Source: Promethearchaeota archaeon
Lineage (GTDB): Archaea; Asgardarchaeota; Lokiarchaeia; Sigyniarchaeales; SOKP01
Direction of reading: 5' to 3'
NCBI GenBank assembly: GCA_019894715.1
Contig: JAGXOA010000145.1
Span: 1-33,440, forward strand
Length of the DNA: 33,440 nt
Shown: positions 8,110-17,909 of the stretch, piece after piece
Layout: the number at the start of each line of letters is the position of its first letter
How positions within the stretch are numbered: the stretch's first letter is position 1
Program-made: the position numbers and the translations under genes
The notes under the pieces: generated by a model
What the model saw: the letters and a program-made list of their open reading frames with translations, nothing else
What the model was told of the DNA's origin: nothing
Database searches by the model: none

Positions 8110-8331
8110 TTAAAATATGTAGATTTCAATATCTCTCTTTATATCGATAAGTATCTTATTGTAAGTAAATTTATTATCCGCTTCTTTGAAGGAATTACTT
8201 ATAGTTTTATCTGTATTTAATATCTCTTTTGTTAATGAAATAACTTTCTCACTATTATGTTCTTTATAAGCGATCTTTAGTTGTTTAAATAAATCACTTG
8301 TTTCTTTTTCTTCTATTATCTTTTTTAGCAT
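8110..8331 (-). CDS. Hypothetical short helical protein
   Basis: I do not recognise this 73-residue protein. It is very rich in Lys, Glu and Ile and predicted to be mostly helical, with a TPR- or hairpin-like pattern (FKQLKIAYKEHNSEKVISLTKEIL). There is no Cys pair and no membrane segment. AGGT lies 12 bases before its ATG on the minus strand and a TATA-like element is present near 8420-8430, so it may have its own promoter. It follows the nucleotidyltransferase-like gene in the same direction after 143 bases, so it might be a partner such as an antitoxin, though nothing beyond position supports that. Confidence 0.45.
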   Translation of the reverse strand: MLKKIIEEKETSDLFKQLKIAYKEHNSEKVISLTKEILNTDKTISNSFKEADNKFTYNKILIDIKRDIEIYIF

Positions 8332-8474
8332 TTTTTTAGATTTTACCTATTTAATTACAAAACTTTAACGATATTTTCAGAATTTAATCTATGTACTACT
8401 AATAAAAACACTATTATTAAAATCTTTATAAAAGTTTAATAAATTATAAAAATCCAGACACTCAAAAAAAAACA

Positions 8475-9632
8475 TTACTTTGTTCTGATCTCAAATATGA
8501 TATTTTGATATTTAAATTTAGAATTTAATAATTTTAATATTTTTTTAGAAAAAAGAATCAGATTCTTTACTGATTTATTTCTCTCTTCTTTCTGTTCAAG
8601 AATATAATCATGTATTATCTGCCTAACTTTCTCAATATCGTTATCTTTACAAGATTTTACCCAATGAACAGAGATTTTACAGAGTGATCTAATTGTGTCT
8701 TCAGAATATTCAGATTTATCATATATCAAATCATGATATTTTTCTATTGCGTTACTTATTTTTTCTTGATGATCCGCAATTGCTAGTGAATAGCGACATA
8801 AACTTATTAGATTTGCAACAGTTCTTGTATTTCGAGTGTTTCCCGCCTCTTCAAAAGCAGACCAAGCTTTAATCCATTCCTCTTTATGATCTGTATCTTC
8901 ACTTATATTAACCATAGCAACATTGATAATATCACTTAAATCTACATCATGCCCTCTTTTAATCTTTTTAGTAAAAATTTGTTTTAAACTAGCTCCCTCT
9001 AAATAACTTCCTGCTCCAAAATCTAATAATTGATTTGTATCATTGGCCGCATATATAGTCTCAACATGAGGTTGATCTGTTTTTAGATTTGTCCATGAGA
9101 CTTGTTTTTTCCATTCTTTTGTTTTTTTATTCTTTACAAAACCATTTTCAATCAATGCAGATTTTAATATATTTGTGTGAAATGTCCAAAAATCAATATC
9201 ATCAGTAAATCTTTTTCTTCTCCAATCTCTAGTTGTATATTTTTCCAAATATAATTTTAAAGTACCTCTCACTAAAGATTTTCTATTATTTCTTAATACT
9301 TTATTCGCTTCTTCATAACAGACATAATTTGGATCTTGAGCATATTTTTGTATTGTATTTAGAATTTGTCTTGTTTCTTTAGCTACAATATCACATGGAA
9401 TTTTTCCATCTGAAGGATAACATCGTGCTCCGCCTTCTAAAAAATACTTAAATAGCTTTATATCAGATGATGGAATTGTATACCAAGGATTATCAAACAT
9501 AATTTTACTAAAAATATAGTGAATTATCCCATTTTCATCAATTTCTTTTTTTAAAGGAGAAACATCCCTTAAATTATCACCATTTTTTACAGAATCAGCT
9601 TTATGGTCAAAAAATTCGTCAATAAAATTCAA
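8475..9632 (-). CDS. Nucleotidyltransferase-fold protein, AbiEii-like (tentative)
   Basis: A 385-residue cytosolic protein. The central part resembles the minimal nucleotidyltransferase fold of AbiEii-type proteins: LVRGTLKLYLEK sits where the family has a G-G/S-T helix start, followed by RRKRFTDDIDFWTF, which matches the R-x-T-x-D-I-D-F metal-binding motif. Further on, KIKRGHDVDLSDIINVAM fits the RD-x-x-D-x helix that closes the fold. The Gly-Gly/Ser pair is degenerate (Arg-Gly), so activity may be altered. The C-terminal third is helical. In bacteria such proteins are often toxins acting by transferring nucleotides to tRNA or protein. A divergent 140-residue gene across a 150-base promoter region and a 73-residue gene downstream are the only possible partners. 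The assignment is by motif recognition and is only moderately sure. Confidence 0.5.
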   Translation of the reverse strand: MNFIDEFFDHKADSVKNGDNLRDVSPLKKEIDENGIIHYIFSKIMFDNPWYTIPSSDIKLFKYFLEGGARCYPSDGKIPCDIVAKETRQILNTIQKYAQDPNYVCYEEANKVLRNNRKSLVRGTLKLYLEKYTTRDWRRKRFTDDIDFWTFHTNILKSALIENGFVKNKKTKEWKKQVSWTNLKTDQPHVETIYAANDTNQLLDFGAGSYLEGASLKQIFTKKIKRGHDVDLSDIINVAMVNISEDTDHKEEWIKAWSAFEEAGNTRNTRTVANLISLCRYSLAIADHQEKISNAIEKYHDLIYDKSEYSEDTIRSLCKISVHWVKSCKDNDIEKVRQIIHDYILEQKEERNKSVKNLILFSKKILKLLNSKFKYQNIIFEIRTK

Positions 9633-9782
9633 AATACTTCTATTTTATATCTCTAAATGTATTTTTTATCTATATTTTACTTTTATCTATAGATTACATT
9701 AATCTAAAGATATATAAATATGAGGTTTAAATATAGATTATAAGTAAAGAAAAAAAAACCTAAAAATTAAAGGTTCTTAATT

Positions 9783-10205
9783 TTGACTGTAAAAGAAGAA
9801 CTAAAAAGTGAAAATGATGGAGAAATCCAAACTAAAAAATTTGAATATCGAAAATTAAAATTTTTTATTTTAATAGAACATCAATCTTCTGGAAAGAGAT
9901 TTGTGCTATTACAATATTTAATTAGGGATGATTTTACTTCCAAGTGTGTTGAGCTTTTCTATACTCTTATTAATGAATTTGAGATTACCCCCTCTTTTAA
10001 TAAAGGATCATTTTTATGGGTATATAGAGATCTACCTGAAGCTGCAGAGATAACATTAGATGAGATTAATAGTTCTTTAGAAGATATTGCTAAAGAGCAA
10101 ATTGATTATTATTTTTCATTAAAAAATATAATTGATATTCAATTAAAAGAAAAGTTAAAAAAGTTAAAAGTCACAGTTCAAGAATATAAAAAAAGTACAA
10201 AATAA
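9783..10205 (+). CDS. Conserved-looking protein of unknown function (140 aa)
   Basis: I do not recognise this protein. It starts with TTG, because no in-frame ATG precedes the folded region. Residues about 20-100 look like a compact alpha/beta domain (RKLKFFILIEHQSSGKRFVL; GSFLWVYRDLPEAAEI), and the C-terminal 40 residues are a long basic helix that may form a coiled coil. There are no Cys pairs or membrane segments. It is divergent from the nucleotidyltransferase-like gene, and the 150-base spacer carries TATA-like ATATAAAT near 9711-9719 (plus strand). The spacing would allow shared regulation. Function is open. Confidence 0.6.
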   Translation: MTVKEELKSENDGEIQTKKFEYRKLKFFILIEHQSSGKRFVLLQYLIRDDFTSKCVELFYTLINEFEITPSFNKGSFLWVYRDLPEAAEITLDEINSSLEDIAKEQIDYYFSLKNIIDIQLKEKLKKLKVTVQEYKKSTK

Positions 10206-10299
10206 GCTTTAATAATAAACAATTTCAATTCATACAACAAATTTATAGCTTTTTATGAATAATACTCTACATAAGAAGTATGAATAATAATGAAAAATA

Positions 10300-10980
10300 A
10301 TGAGTCAATTTTTTAGTATTTTTACATATACACCTTGGAATAATCCTCAAATAACTGAACTTTCAAAAGTAAGATTATTATCTATAAGAGAAATATTTCA
10401 AAAGTATCCTGTTATCGAAGCTGAGTTTTTTGATGATTTAAAATCAAATATACAAAATTTTACCCATTACAAATCAATAAATACAATAAAAAGAATTATA
10501 GGTCCAACATCAGAAGATTATTCAATTCAAGATTGGATTTTTATTTGGGGAACTGATCATGACAATAGAATATATCAATTTTTAATTCAAAAAACCAAAA
10601 AAGATAATAATCTTCAAGGAATTCTTGTCGCTTTAGCACCTCCTGAATTGGTTCAATTGTTTTCAAGATTTAAAAAAAATGCTATTTTGAAGACTCTTTC
10701 CCTAATAAATAATTCTGATCAAATAAAATTTCTAAAAATATTAACTGCTCAAGGAAAATCAATAGCAGAAGACAAACAAAACTTTCAAATAAATAGTAAA
10801 GATCTTCAAAAAATTAAACTAGCTAATTATTTGAAAAATGCTCCCAACTTGTCCGGACAATGGTTTCCTGATTTTGCACCTAAATGTCCACTATGTAATG
10901 GTATTTTAACGGAACTAAAGGAATACAAAGTAGGATTTGGAAAATTAATTTGCTCTCAATGTGGTTATAAAAGTAATTGA
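10300..10980 (+). CDS. Protein of unknown function with C-terminal zinc ribbon (226 aa)
   Basis: The last 35 residues form a treble-clef or rubredoxin-like zinc ribbon: CPLCNG and, 19 residues on, CSQCGYK, with FGKLI between them in the usual strand. The first 185 residues are not a family I can name; they mix short strands and helices (e.g. DWIFIWGTDHDNRIYQFLI) and contain no membrane segments. A zinc ribbon at the end suggests nucleic-acid or protein binding. The gene stands 94 bases after the preceding one, starts with ATG without a Shine-Dalgarno motif, and is followed by an FGGY kinase after 94 bases. A defined role cannot be given. Confidence 0.65.
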   Translation: MSQFFSIFTYTPWNNPQITELSKVRLLSIREIFQKYPVIEAEFFDDLKSNIQNFTHYKSINTIKRIIGPTSEDYSIQDWIFIWGTDHDNRIYQFLIQKTKKDNNLQGILVALAPPELVQLFSRFKKNAILKTLSLINNSDQIKFLKILTAQGKSIAEDKQNFQINSKDLQKIKLANYLKNAPNLSGQWFPDFAPKCPLCNGILTELKEYKVGFGKLICSQCGYKSN

Positions 10981-11074
10981 AATTATTTGGAACTTCTGTT
11001 TATAATAATGAACTTTATTAGTATATAATGCATAAGTATATTTGATAGTCTTTTAGAGGAGAAATTTATCTTTC

Positions 11075-12616
11075 ATGTTTGTTATTGCCCTTGATTTAAG
11101 GAATATTGGTTGTCATGCCTACATTTTTGATAACACTGGTTCTATTATTGCACATGATTTTCAAGAATGGAATAGCTATTGTCCTATTCCTACCTATTTA
11201 GAACAGGATCCAAATGAATGGTGGAAATCTATAAAAATAGCAATAAATTCTACAATAAAAAAAAGTGGAATTGATTGTACAGAAATTGTTAGTATTTCTG
11301 TTGCAAACCAACGAGAAACAATAGTACCGGTTGATAAAAATGGATTTTCCTTATGTAATGCTTTTTTATCCGGAGATAGAAGAGCTAATAAAGAAGTAGA
11401 ATATATCAAGGAAAAACTTGGATCTGATAAAATATATAATACAACTGGTCTAAAAATTGATATACATTTCTCATTGCCAAAGATTTTATGGCTGAAGAAT
11501 AATAAACCAGAAATATATAGAAATACTTATAAATTTCTGCTTATGTCTGATTTTGTAATAAATAAATTAACTGGAAAATATATTACTGATTTTTCTAATG
11601 TTAGTAGGACTATGTTATTTGATATTAAAAATTTGAGATATTCAGATGACATTGCAGATGAATTAGAATTGGATTTAGACAAAATGCCCCAACCTGTAGA
11701 AAGTGGTGTTGATATTGGAGAAATTATTACTGATGAAACTTCTCTTGATAAAAAAACTTTAGTAGTTACTGGGGCAGGAGATCAACAAGCTGCAGCTTTA
11801 GGGGTTGGTGTAAGATGTCCTGGTGATATAAAATCGACAACAGGAAAGAAAAGTTTCCTTTTAGCTTATCTGAGTGAACCAATATTTGATTCAAAAAAAA
11901 GAGTATTATGTAGTTGTCATGCTATTCCTGGAGCATGGATACAAGAGGCAATTATTCCAACAACGGGATCTGTTTTAAGATGGTTTAGGGATGAACTTGG
12001 TACTCATAAAAATCAAGAATTAGATGATGAATATGAAGATCAAGAAGATCCTTACGATATAATGACAGGATTAGCAGAAAAATCTACTATTGGAGCTAAT
12101 GGGTTATTATTAATCCCGAATTTACAAGAATCAGGTGGGCTTTATAGAAATCATCTTTCAAAAGGACTGCTTTTTGGTTTAACTTTAGTTCATAAACGTA
12201 AGGATCTCTATAGAGCTATACTTGAGGGTGTTGCTTTTGAGATCAGGAAAAATATCGAAATTTTTAAAGAAATTGGTATAGATCCAATTCAACTAAAATT
12301 GACAGGAGGTGCTTCTAAATCCGATTTATGGAATCAAATAACAGCAGATATAATAAATACTACTTGTACAAGAAATATAATTGAAGAGTCTGCTCCTTTA
12401 GGTGCTGCAATCTTAGCTGTTTCTGGAGCAGGTGTTTTTCAAAATATTGCTAAAGCAGCAGAATCTCTATGTAAAATTGATAAAAAATACATCCCTGATG
12501 AAAAAAATAATAATTATTATAATAAATTATATGATTTCTCGTTGGATCTTTATAATTCAATTAACAATAAAGATTTGTATAAAAAGTTTGATGAGATATC
12601 TAAATTAAAGAAATGA
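11075..12616 (+). CDS. FGGY-family carbohydrate kinase
   Basis: An ATP-dependent sugar or polyol kinase of 513 residues, the usual length for the xylulose/glycerol kinase family. Visible landmarks: ANQRET (about 75-80), the sugar-binding Arg-Glu segment; GAGDQQAAALG, with the catalytic Asp (about 236); TGGASKSDLWNQITADI, the adenosine-binding motif near residue 415; and SAPLGAAILA. The N-terminal phosphate-1 loop, normally D-x-G-T-S/T, reads DLRNIGCHAYIFD and lacks the usual Gly-Thr-Thr, which is odd for an active kinase. The substrate is not evident. GAGGAG (11056-11061) lies 13 bases before the ATG, a strong but rather distant ribosome-binding site. Confidence 0.85.
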   Translation: MFVIALDLRNIGCHAYIFDNTGSIIAHDFQEWNSYCPIPTYLEQDPNEWWKSIKIAINSTIKKSGIDCTEIVSISVANQRETIVPVDKNGFSLCNAFLSGDRRANKEVEYIKEKLGSDKIYNTTGLKIDIHFSLPKILWLKNNKPEIYRNTYKFLLMSDFVINKLTGKYITDFSNVSRTMLFDIKNLRYSDDIADELELDLDKMPQPVESGVDIGEIITDETSLDKKTLVVTGAGDQQAAALGVGVRCPGDIKSTTGKKSFLLAYLSEPIFDSKKRVLCSCHAIPGAWIQEAIIPTTGSVLRWFRDELGTHKNQELDDEYEDQEDPYDIMTGLAEKSTIGANGLLLIPNLQESGGLYRNHLSKGLLFGLTLVHKRKDLYRAILEGVAFEIRKNIEIFKEIGIDPIQLKLTGGASKSDLWNQITADIINTTCTRNIIEESAPLGAAILAVSGAGVFQNIAKAAESLCKIDKKYIPDEKNNNYYNKLYDFSLDLYNSINNKDLYKKFDEISKLKK

Positions 12617-12840
12617 AATAAATACAATCAGTGTCTTTCTTTTTAAATTTAATATACATTTAAAAAAACTTTATTTTATGATCAAGTACAATAGGCCTTC
12701 TTTTAGTATTGCTATAATTAAGTATTATAGATCGATAGGGATGATATAATGAATTGGAAAGGTATTTTTAGTATAGGAATAAGGTTAAATATCTAAAAAT
12801 TATATTAATATTAAAATCTAAATTAAAATTTGAAGAAAGA

Positions 12841-13428
12841 ATGAATGAACAATATCTTGATTATTCTAAAAAACAGAAAAATGCTGCTAAAGGTTTTTAT
12901 CTCTCAATAGTAATCTCATGGATTATTATAATTGCAGGATTAGTATGGACAATTGCAGATTTCTTAAATCCTGCTGGAAAGCTCGACTTTTTCCTAAGTT
13001 TAAATATTTTCTATCAAATTGTAATTGTAGCAGGATATTTAGCAGGATTCTTCTTTTTGCTTGTTCTTTTTATAGGGATCTCAAAAAGAGGAACAATATT
13101 CTTATTGAAAGTTTTTTTCAGTAAAATAGAGGTAGAGGATCAATTTAAAAATAAATTTCATATAAAAATGGCAGCTGGGGGTTTTTTAATCTGTATGATC
13201 GCTATTTTTATAAGTATTATTTTAGCAGTAGTGTGGGATATTATTGACGGAACTGAAGCATCAACAACATCTATATTTGAATACTTAAATTCGATCTCTT
13301 TTGGACTTTTAATTATTACTATTGGTACGGCATTGTTGGTATTAATTTTGATTTCTCTATTTATCGTCTATTTCTTGAAAAATGGATATTATCTTATTCT
13401 TAGGATCTTTGGTGGATTAAACAAATAA
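12841..13428 (+). CDS. Four-helix integral membrane protein of unknown function
   Basis: A 195-residue membrane protein with four long hydrophobic segments at about residues 20-42, 58-82, 107-130 and 152-178, and a charged loop between helices 2 and 3 (KIEVEDQFKNKFHIK). It has no catalytic motif, no Cys pairs and no cleavable signal peptide. I do not recognise the family, and the context (FGGY kinase before, HerA after, both monocistronic in appearance) does not help. The 224-base gap before it holds only AT-rich sequence. Confidence 0.7.
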   Translation: MNEQYLDYSKKQKNAAKGFYLSIVISWIIIIAGLVWTIADFLNPAGKLDFFLSLNIFYQIVIVAGYLAGFFFLLVLFIGISKRGTIFLLKVFFSKIEVEDQFKNKFHIKMAAGGFLICMIAIFISIILAVVWDIIDGTEASTTSIFEYLNSISFGLLIITIGTALLVLILISLFIVYFLKNGYYLILRIFGGLNK

Positions 13429-13562
13429 ACAATTAAAATCCTTCTTTTCTTTTATTCATTTTTATCTAAATTAGAAAATCAGAGCACTTACTCTTTATTA
13501 TAATTGGTTATTTTTATATAATATCAAATTAAAAAACACATATATCTATAAGAAAAAAAGAT

Positions 13563-15080
13563 ATGGATATTCAAATTGGAACAATTTTAACCTATAATCA
13601 GTTACCAGATGTATCATCTTTTCCTTTTATCATAAATAAACTTAAAAATAGTGTAATTATAAAAAAGGGATTATTTATTTGTACCAAATCGAAAGAGGGA
13701 TTTTTAATCGGGATAATTGAGAAAATAATTTTATTGAATGAATATTTTTCAGATGCTTTAACAATAAAAACATATAATGATGATAAAAATCCTAATATCC
13801 TAAAAGGACTCTTTCCCAGTGAAGATTTTGAATTTGCTTTAGCTATCGTTAAATGTTTAGGAATAATTGAATTTGATGAAGTAACTAAAAAAATTAATAG
13901 AATTCATAGAATGACATACCCTGCTAATCCTGGAGGTGGAGTTTTTCTTGTTGATGAAAATATTATTAATGAATTCATAGGTTTTGATATTGAAAATGGA
14001 CTAAACTTGGGTAATATTAAGGGTTCTAATTTAAAAGCAATGATAAACATCGATCGTTTGCTAAATAAACATTTTGCAATACTCTCAATATCAGGAGGGG
14101 GAAAAAGTTATCTTACTTCTATACTCATTGAAGAATTATTATTAAAAAAGGAAATGGTTCCATGTACAATATTAATTGATGTTCATGGTGAATATTCTTA
14201 TTTAAAAAATATTAAAGAATTTAAAGATTATGTTGAAATCCAAAATATCAATTATTTTCAGATAGCCACTTCAAAAATGTCATCTTGGACTTTTAAAAAA
14301 TATCAACAACAAATCTCTCATGCCCAAGTTAGGGAATTAACAAAATATATTCAAAAATTAAATAAAGATGAAGATAAAAAAGGAAAATTCTCATTATCTG
14401 ATATAATAGAACTTATTGAATCAGATCCAGAAGGTAACAAAAATACAAAACAAGCTTTAATTGGATGGCTTTCAGAACTAGAACATCTAAATCTTTTTGG
14501 TGCTATAGAAAATCCTAATCTAAAAAATTTAGTAAGAAAGGGAAAACTTATAATTTTCTCACTTGAAAATGAGATAAGTCTCAGAAAAAAACAGATTATT
14601 ATTGATTATTTATTTAATCGCCTATTCTACTTACGTCGAATTGATAAAATACCTCCAATATTTTTTATTGTTGAAGAAGCCCATCAATTATGTCCTGAAG
14701 CATCTCAATCCTCTGCAATATCAAAAAAGATTATAGAAACAATAGCCAGAGAAGGTAGAAAATTTATGGCTTGTTTATGTCTAATTAGCCAAAGACCAAA
14801 AAAACTAAGTACTACTGCTTTATCACAAATGAATTCAAAAATGGTATTAAATATCAAAAATCCCTATGATTTAAAACATTTAATGGATAGTTCAGAAGCA
14901 ATTACAAAAGAATATGCTAATATGATTTCAAGTCTAGGAGTTGGTGAAATGGTCCTAATGGGAAATGTTGTGAATTATCCAATCTTTATTAATGTGAGAG
15001 AAAGGAAATTTAAATCAAATTACGAAGATTTATCACTTACAAATATATGTTTAAACTGGCAAAATAAAGATTTAAGATGA
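13563..15080 (+). CDS. HerA-family DNA translocase/helicase ATPase
   Basis: A hexameric DNA-pumping ATPase of the HerA/FtsK superfamily that works with NurA nuclease in end resection. The N-terminal 110 residues correspond to the HAS-barrel. Walker A is SGGGKSY (about 177-183), DVHGEYS (about 210) is the motif after strand 2, Walker B with catalytic Glu is IFFIVEEAHQL (about 363), and IAREGRKF carries the arginine finger, followed by LISQRPKKLS. The length of 505 residues is normal. It starts with ATG, with no Shine-Dalgarno sequence. No nurA, mre11 or rad50 lies in the window, whereas these are commonly adjacent in archaea. Its 3' end overlaps the convergent winged-helix gene by nine bases. 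Confidence 0.87.
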   Translation: MDIQIGTILTYNQLPDVSSFPFIINKLKNSVIIKKGLFICTKSKEGFLIGIIEKIILLNEYFSDALTIKTYNDDKNPNILKGLFPSEDFEFALAIVKCLGIIEFDEVTKKINRIHRMTYPANPGGGVFLVDENIINEFIGFDIENGLNLGNIKGSNLKAMINIDRLLNKHFAILSISGGGKSYLTSILIEELLLKKEMVPCTILIDVHGEYSYLKNIKEFKDYVEIQNINYFQIATSKMSSWTFKKYQQQISHAQVRELTKYIQKLNKDEDKKGKFSLSDIIELIESDPEGNKNTKQALIGWLSELEHLNLFGAIENPNLKNLVRKGKLIIFSLENEISLRKKQIIIDYLFNRLFYLRRIDKIPPIFFIVEEAHQLCPEASQSSAISKKIIETIAREGRKFMACLCLISQRPKKLSTTALSQMNSKMVLNIKNPYDLKHLMDSSEAITKEYANMISSLGVGEMVLMGNVVNYPIFINVRERKFKSNYEDLSLTNICLNWQNKDLR

Positions 15081-15338
15081 ATCAGTATTCTCTCTCTTAT
15101 TTATAATTGAATTATTTTTATTGAGAACAATCATATTTTTACTTTTTGAAACTCTGAAAACAGTTATTATGTTATTGCTCTCCATTTTCATAAAGATTTC
15201 TTCTAAATTAAACGAGTTAATGTAGGGGTATTCTTTCCTTAAAAGTTCTTCTATTCTCTTATCGAGAGCCTCTCCTTTACTATCGATGAGAATATCCATA
15301 ATTGAATTGATAACTGGTCTTTTATTCCATCTATCCAA
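15072..15338 (-). CDS. Small winged-helix-like protein
   Basis: A basic 88-residue protein with the helix-helix-helix-hairpin pattern of a winged helix: RPVINSIMDILIDSKG, then LLRKEYPYINSFNLEEIFMKM, then a strand pair NNIITVFRVSKSKNMIVLNK that would be the wing. It may bind DNA or take part in a protein complex, in the way small winged helices do in archaeal transcription factors; no specific family is recognised. The preferred start is TTG at 15338, six bases after AGGTG on the minus strand; a GTG at 15347 lies inside that ribosome-binding site and is less likely. It converges on herA with a nine-base overlap. Confidence 0.6.
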   Translation of the reverse strand: MDRWNKRPVINSIMDILIDSKGEALDKRIEELLRKEYPYINSFNLEEIFMKMESNNIITVFRVSKSKNMIVLNKNNSIINKRENTDSS

Positions 15339-15436
15339 GTTTTCCACCTTTTATAATAACTAATAGATATTTTTTTATATTTGAAAAATAAGGAATATTA
15401 TATAATCGTGTTTGAAAACTAATTAATTTTATCATA

Positions 15437-17668
15437 CTATACAAATAATCCTTCTTCTTTTTGATTTTTAATTTTTCTACGTTTAAGCTTTTTACCAAAT
15501 TCTTCATACCATTTTAAAATTTCAGGAGTAATCGTTGGATGTATTTCTTCTATTGTATCTTTAAAATGTTCTAATGAAACTTTTCTGGCTCTCATGTTCT
15601 CTCTAAGTGCTTTCATTGCTGCTTCTCGACACCAAGTCTCCAAATCCGCTCCTGAAAAACCTTCTGTCATCTCAATTAATATTCTTAACTCTACATTTGT
15701 TGCTAATGGCATATCTTTACTGAAGATTTTCAATATTTCTAATCGTTCTTCTTTATTTGGAGGGGGAACAAATAGAATTCGATCGATTCTACCTGGTCTT
15801 ATTAAAGCAGGATCAAGAATATCAGGCCTATTTGTAGCAGCAATTACAACAATATCTTTCATAACTTCAAGTCCATCTAATTCTGTTAAAAATTGGGACA
15901 ATACTTTTTCAGTTACTCCAGAATCAGAGTTATAACGACCTCTACTAGGTGCAATTGAATCAAACTCATCAAAAAAGATAATACAAGGTGCAGCCATCTT
16001 TGCTTTCCGGAATACTTCTCGAATGGCTTTCTCACTTTCTCCAACCCATTTTGATAATAATTCTGGTCCTTTTATTGAAATGAAATTAGCTTTGCTTTCT
16101 GTAGCAATAGCTCTAGCTAATAATGTCTTTCCGCAACCTGGTGGCCCATACAATAAAATCCCCTTTGGAGGAGATATTCCCATACGTATAAAAATATTAG
16201 GGTGAGATAAAGGCCAATCCACTGCTTCTATTAATCTTTGTTTTAATTCATCTAATCCTCCAACTTGACTCCAATTAACATTTGGAATTTCAACAAATAC
16301 TTCTCTAATACCTGAAGGGAGTACCTCTTTTAAAGCTTGTTCAAAATCTTCTCTTGTCACTTGAATTTGTTCTAATAATTCTGGATCAATAATTTCAGAC
16401 TCTAAATCTATTTTAGGTAAATATCTTCTTAAAGCTGACATTGCGGCTTCTCTACAAACAGCAGAAATGTCTGCCCCTACAAATCCATGAGTGATTTTAG
16501 CAAAATCCTTTATTAAAGACATTTTGTTATCTAGTGGCATATTTCTTGTATGTATTTGGAAGATTTCTCTTCTACCTTTTTCATTTGGAACTTTAATTTC
16601 AATCTCTCGATCAAATCTTCCAGGTCTTCTTAAAGCAGAATCTAAACTATTTGGACGATTAGTTGCACCAATAACAATCACTCTTCCTCGACTATGTAAA
16701 CCATCCATTAAAGCTAATAATTGAGCAACAACTCTTCTTTCAACCTCTCCTGTGACAGTCTCTCTCTTAGGTGCTATTGCATCGATTTCATCAATAAATA
16801 TAATTGATGGACTTTTTTCTTCTGCATCTATAAATATCTTTCTTAATTTTTTTTCCGATTCCCCATAAAACTTACTCATTACTTCTGGACCATTTAAAGA
16901 AATGAAATTAGCTTCACTTTCATTAGCCACTACTCTGGCAAGTAAAGTTTTACCACATCCGGGAGGACCTCGTAATAGAACTCCTTTAGGTGGATCTATT
17001 CCAAGACGTTTAAATAAAGATGGATGTCTAAGTGGCAATTCAACCATTTCTCGAACTCTCTGTATTTCCCGATCTAAACCTCCTACATCTTCATAAGTAA
17101 TATATTTTGCTCCTTTTTCTTCTTCCTCGGTAACATGCTCGCTAATACTCAAACTTGTTTCTTGTTTTATTATGCAAACACCTTTAGGTCTAAGATTTAT
17201 TACTTTAAAGGTTATCTCTCTACTGATTCCAATAGAAATTAAAATAATATCATCTAAAGTTACTGGATAATTGCTAAGTTTTCTTTTTACAAAAGTTTCA
17301 AACCTAGGATTGCTTCTTATTCTTACACTAGCAGGAGCTAATACAACATTTTGTGCAACTACTGCTTCTACTTTTTGTATTTCTACTGTATCATCAATAC
17401 TTGTTCCTGTATTTTTTCTCAATCGAGAATCTACTCTAACAATTCCTAAGCCATTATCTTGTGGATAACTAGGCCAAGCTATTCCTGCACTCTCCTTTTT
17501 ACCTCTAAGTGCAATAACATCTCCTGTTTGAATATCTAGTTGTTCCATGGTCTTTGGGTCAATTCTTATAATATTACGACCTATATCTCTCTTCTTTGCT
17601 TTTTGGATACGAAGAGTCACTTTAGGAGTTTCTTCTTTCTTATTATCTTTACTGTCAGAAGTTGTCAT
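15437..17668 (-). CDS. cdc48: Cdc48/VAT-type AAA+ ATPase
   Basis: A double-ring AAA+ unfoldase (archaeal p97/VAT) of 743 residues, full length. The N-domain (about 18-190: double-psi barrel then the four-stranded subdomain) binds substrates or adaptors. D1 has Walker A GPPGCGKT (234-241), Walker B IIFIDE (about 289-294) and the sensor/arginine-finger stretch [21 protein letters not shown]2 has GPPGCGKT (508-515), IIFFDEFDS and [20 protein letters not shown]. It threads ubiquitin-like-tagged or damaged proteins to the proteasome. The C-terminus ends GLFV, close to an HbYX proteasome-docking tail with Phe for Tyr. No Shine-Dalgarno motif precedes the ATG and a TATA-like TTATAAAG sits about 30 bases upstream, so the message is probably leaderless. 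Confidence 0.95.
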   Translation of the reverse strand: MTTSDSKDNKKEETPKVTLRIQKAKKRDIGRNIIRIDPKTMEQLDIQTGDVIALRGKKESAGIAWPSYPQDNGLGIVRVDSRLRKNTGTSIDDTVEIQKVEAVVAQNVVLAPASVRIRSNPRFETFVKRKLSNYPVTLDDIILISIGISREITFKVINLRPKGVCIIKQETSLSISEHVTEEEEKGAKYITYEDVGGLDREIQRVREMVELPLRHPSLFKRLGIDPPKGVLLRGPPGCGKTLLARVVANESEANFISLNGPEVMSKFYGESEKKLRKIFIDAEEKSPSIIFIDEIDAIAPKRETVTGEVERRVVAQLLALMDGLHSRGRVIVIGATNRPNSLDSALRRPGRFDREIEIKVPNEKGRREIFQIHTRNMPLDNKMSLIKDFAKITHGFVGADISAVCREAAMSALRRYLPKIDLESEIIDPELLEQIQVTREDFEQALKEVLPSGIREVFVEIPNVNWSQVGGLDELKQRLIEAVDWPLSHPNIFIRMGISPPKGILLYGPPGCGKTLLARAIATESKANFISIKGPELLSKWVGESEKAIREVFRKAKMAAPCIIFFDEFDSIAPSRGRYNSDSGVTEKVLSQFLTELDGLEVMKDIVVIAATNRPDILDPALIRPGRIDRILFVPPPNKEERLEILKIFSKDMPLATNVELRILIEMTEGFSGADLETWCREAAMKALRENMRARKVSLEHFKDTIEEIHPTITPEILKWYEEFGKKLKRRKIKNQKEEGLFV

Positions 17669-17909
17669 GAAAAATCGATTTATTGATATATTTCTTTATA
17701 ATTATTAAAAAACAATATTTTTGTAAAAATTTTTGTATTTTTATTCTGAAAAACCAATCATTAAAAATATAATAACTTATTAAAACGTAGAAGATATAAT
17801 TTATTTTAAATTATTACTATATCTTTTATAATTTTAACCTATTAATTTTAAATAATTAATCATTTCTTAAATTTTTTTTTAGATAAAACTATAAATAAAA
17901 TTAAATAAT

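Noticed and set aside
8449-8463. AAATCCAGACACT resembling the IS607 end motif
   Set aside because: Neither strand gives AATCTGGACA; the match is only partial and there is no tnpA or hairpin nearby.
12750-12797. 15-codon frame starting at an ATG near 12750
   Set aside because: Too short, without conservation or signal to support it.
15594-17468. Several plus-strand frames of 60-113 codons opposite cdc48
   Set aside because: They are antisense to strongly conserved AAA+ motifs and have no homology-like features or start signals.
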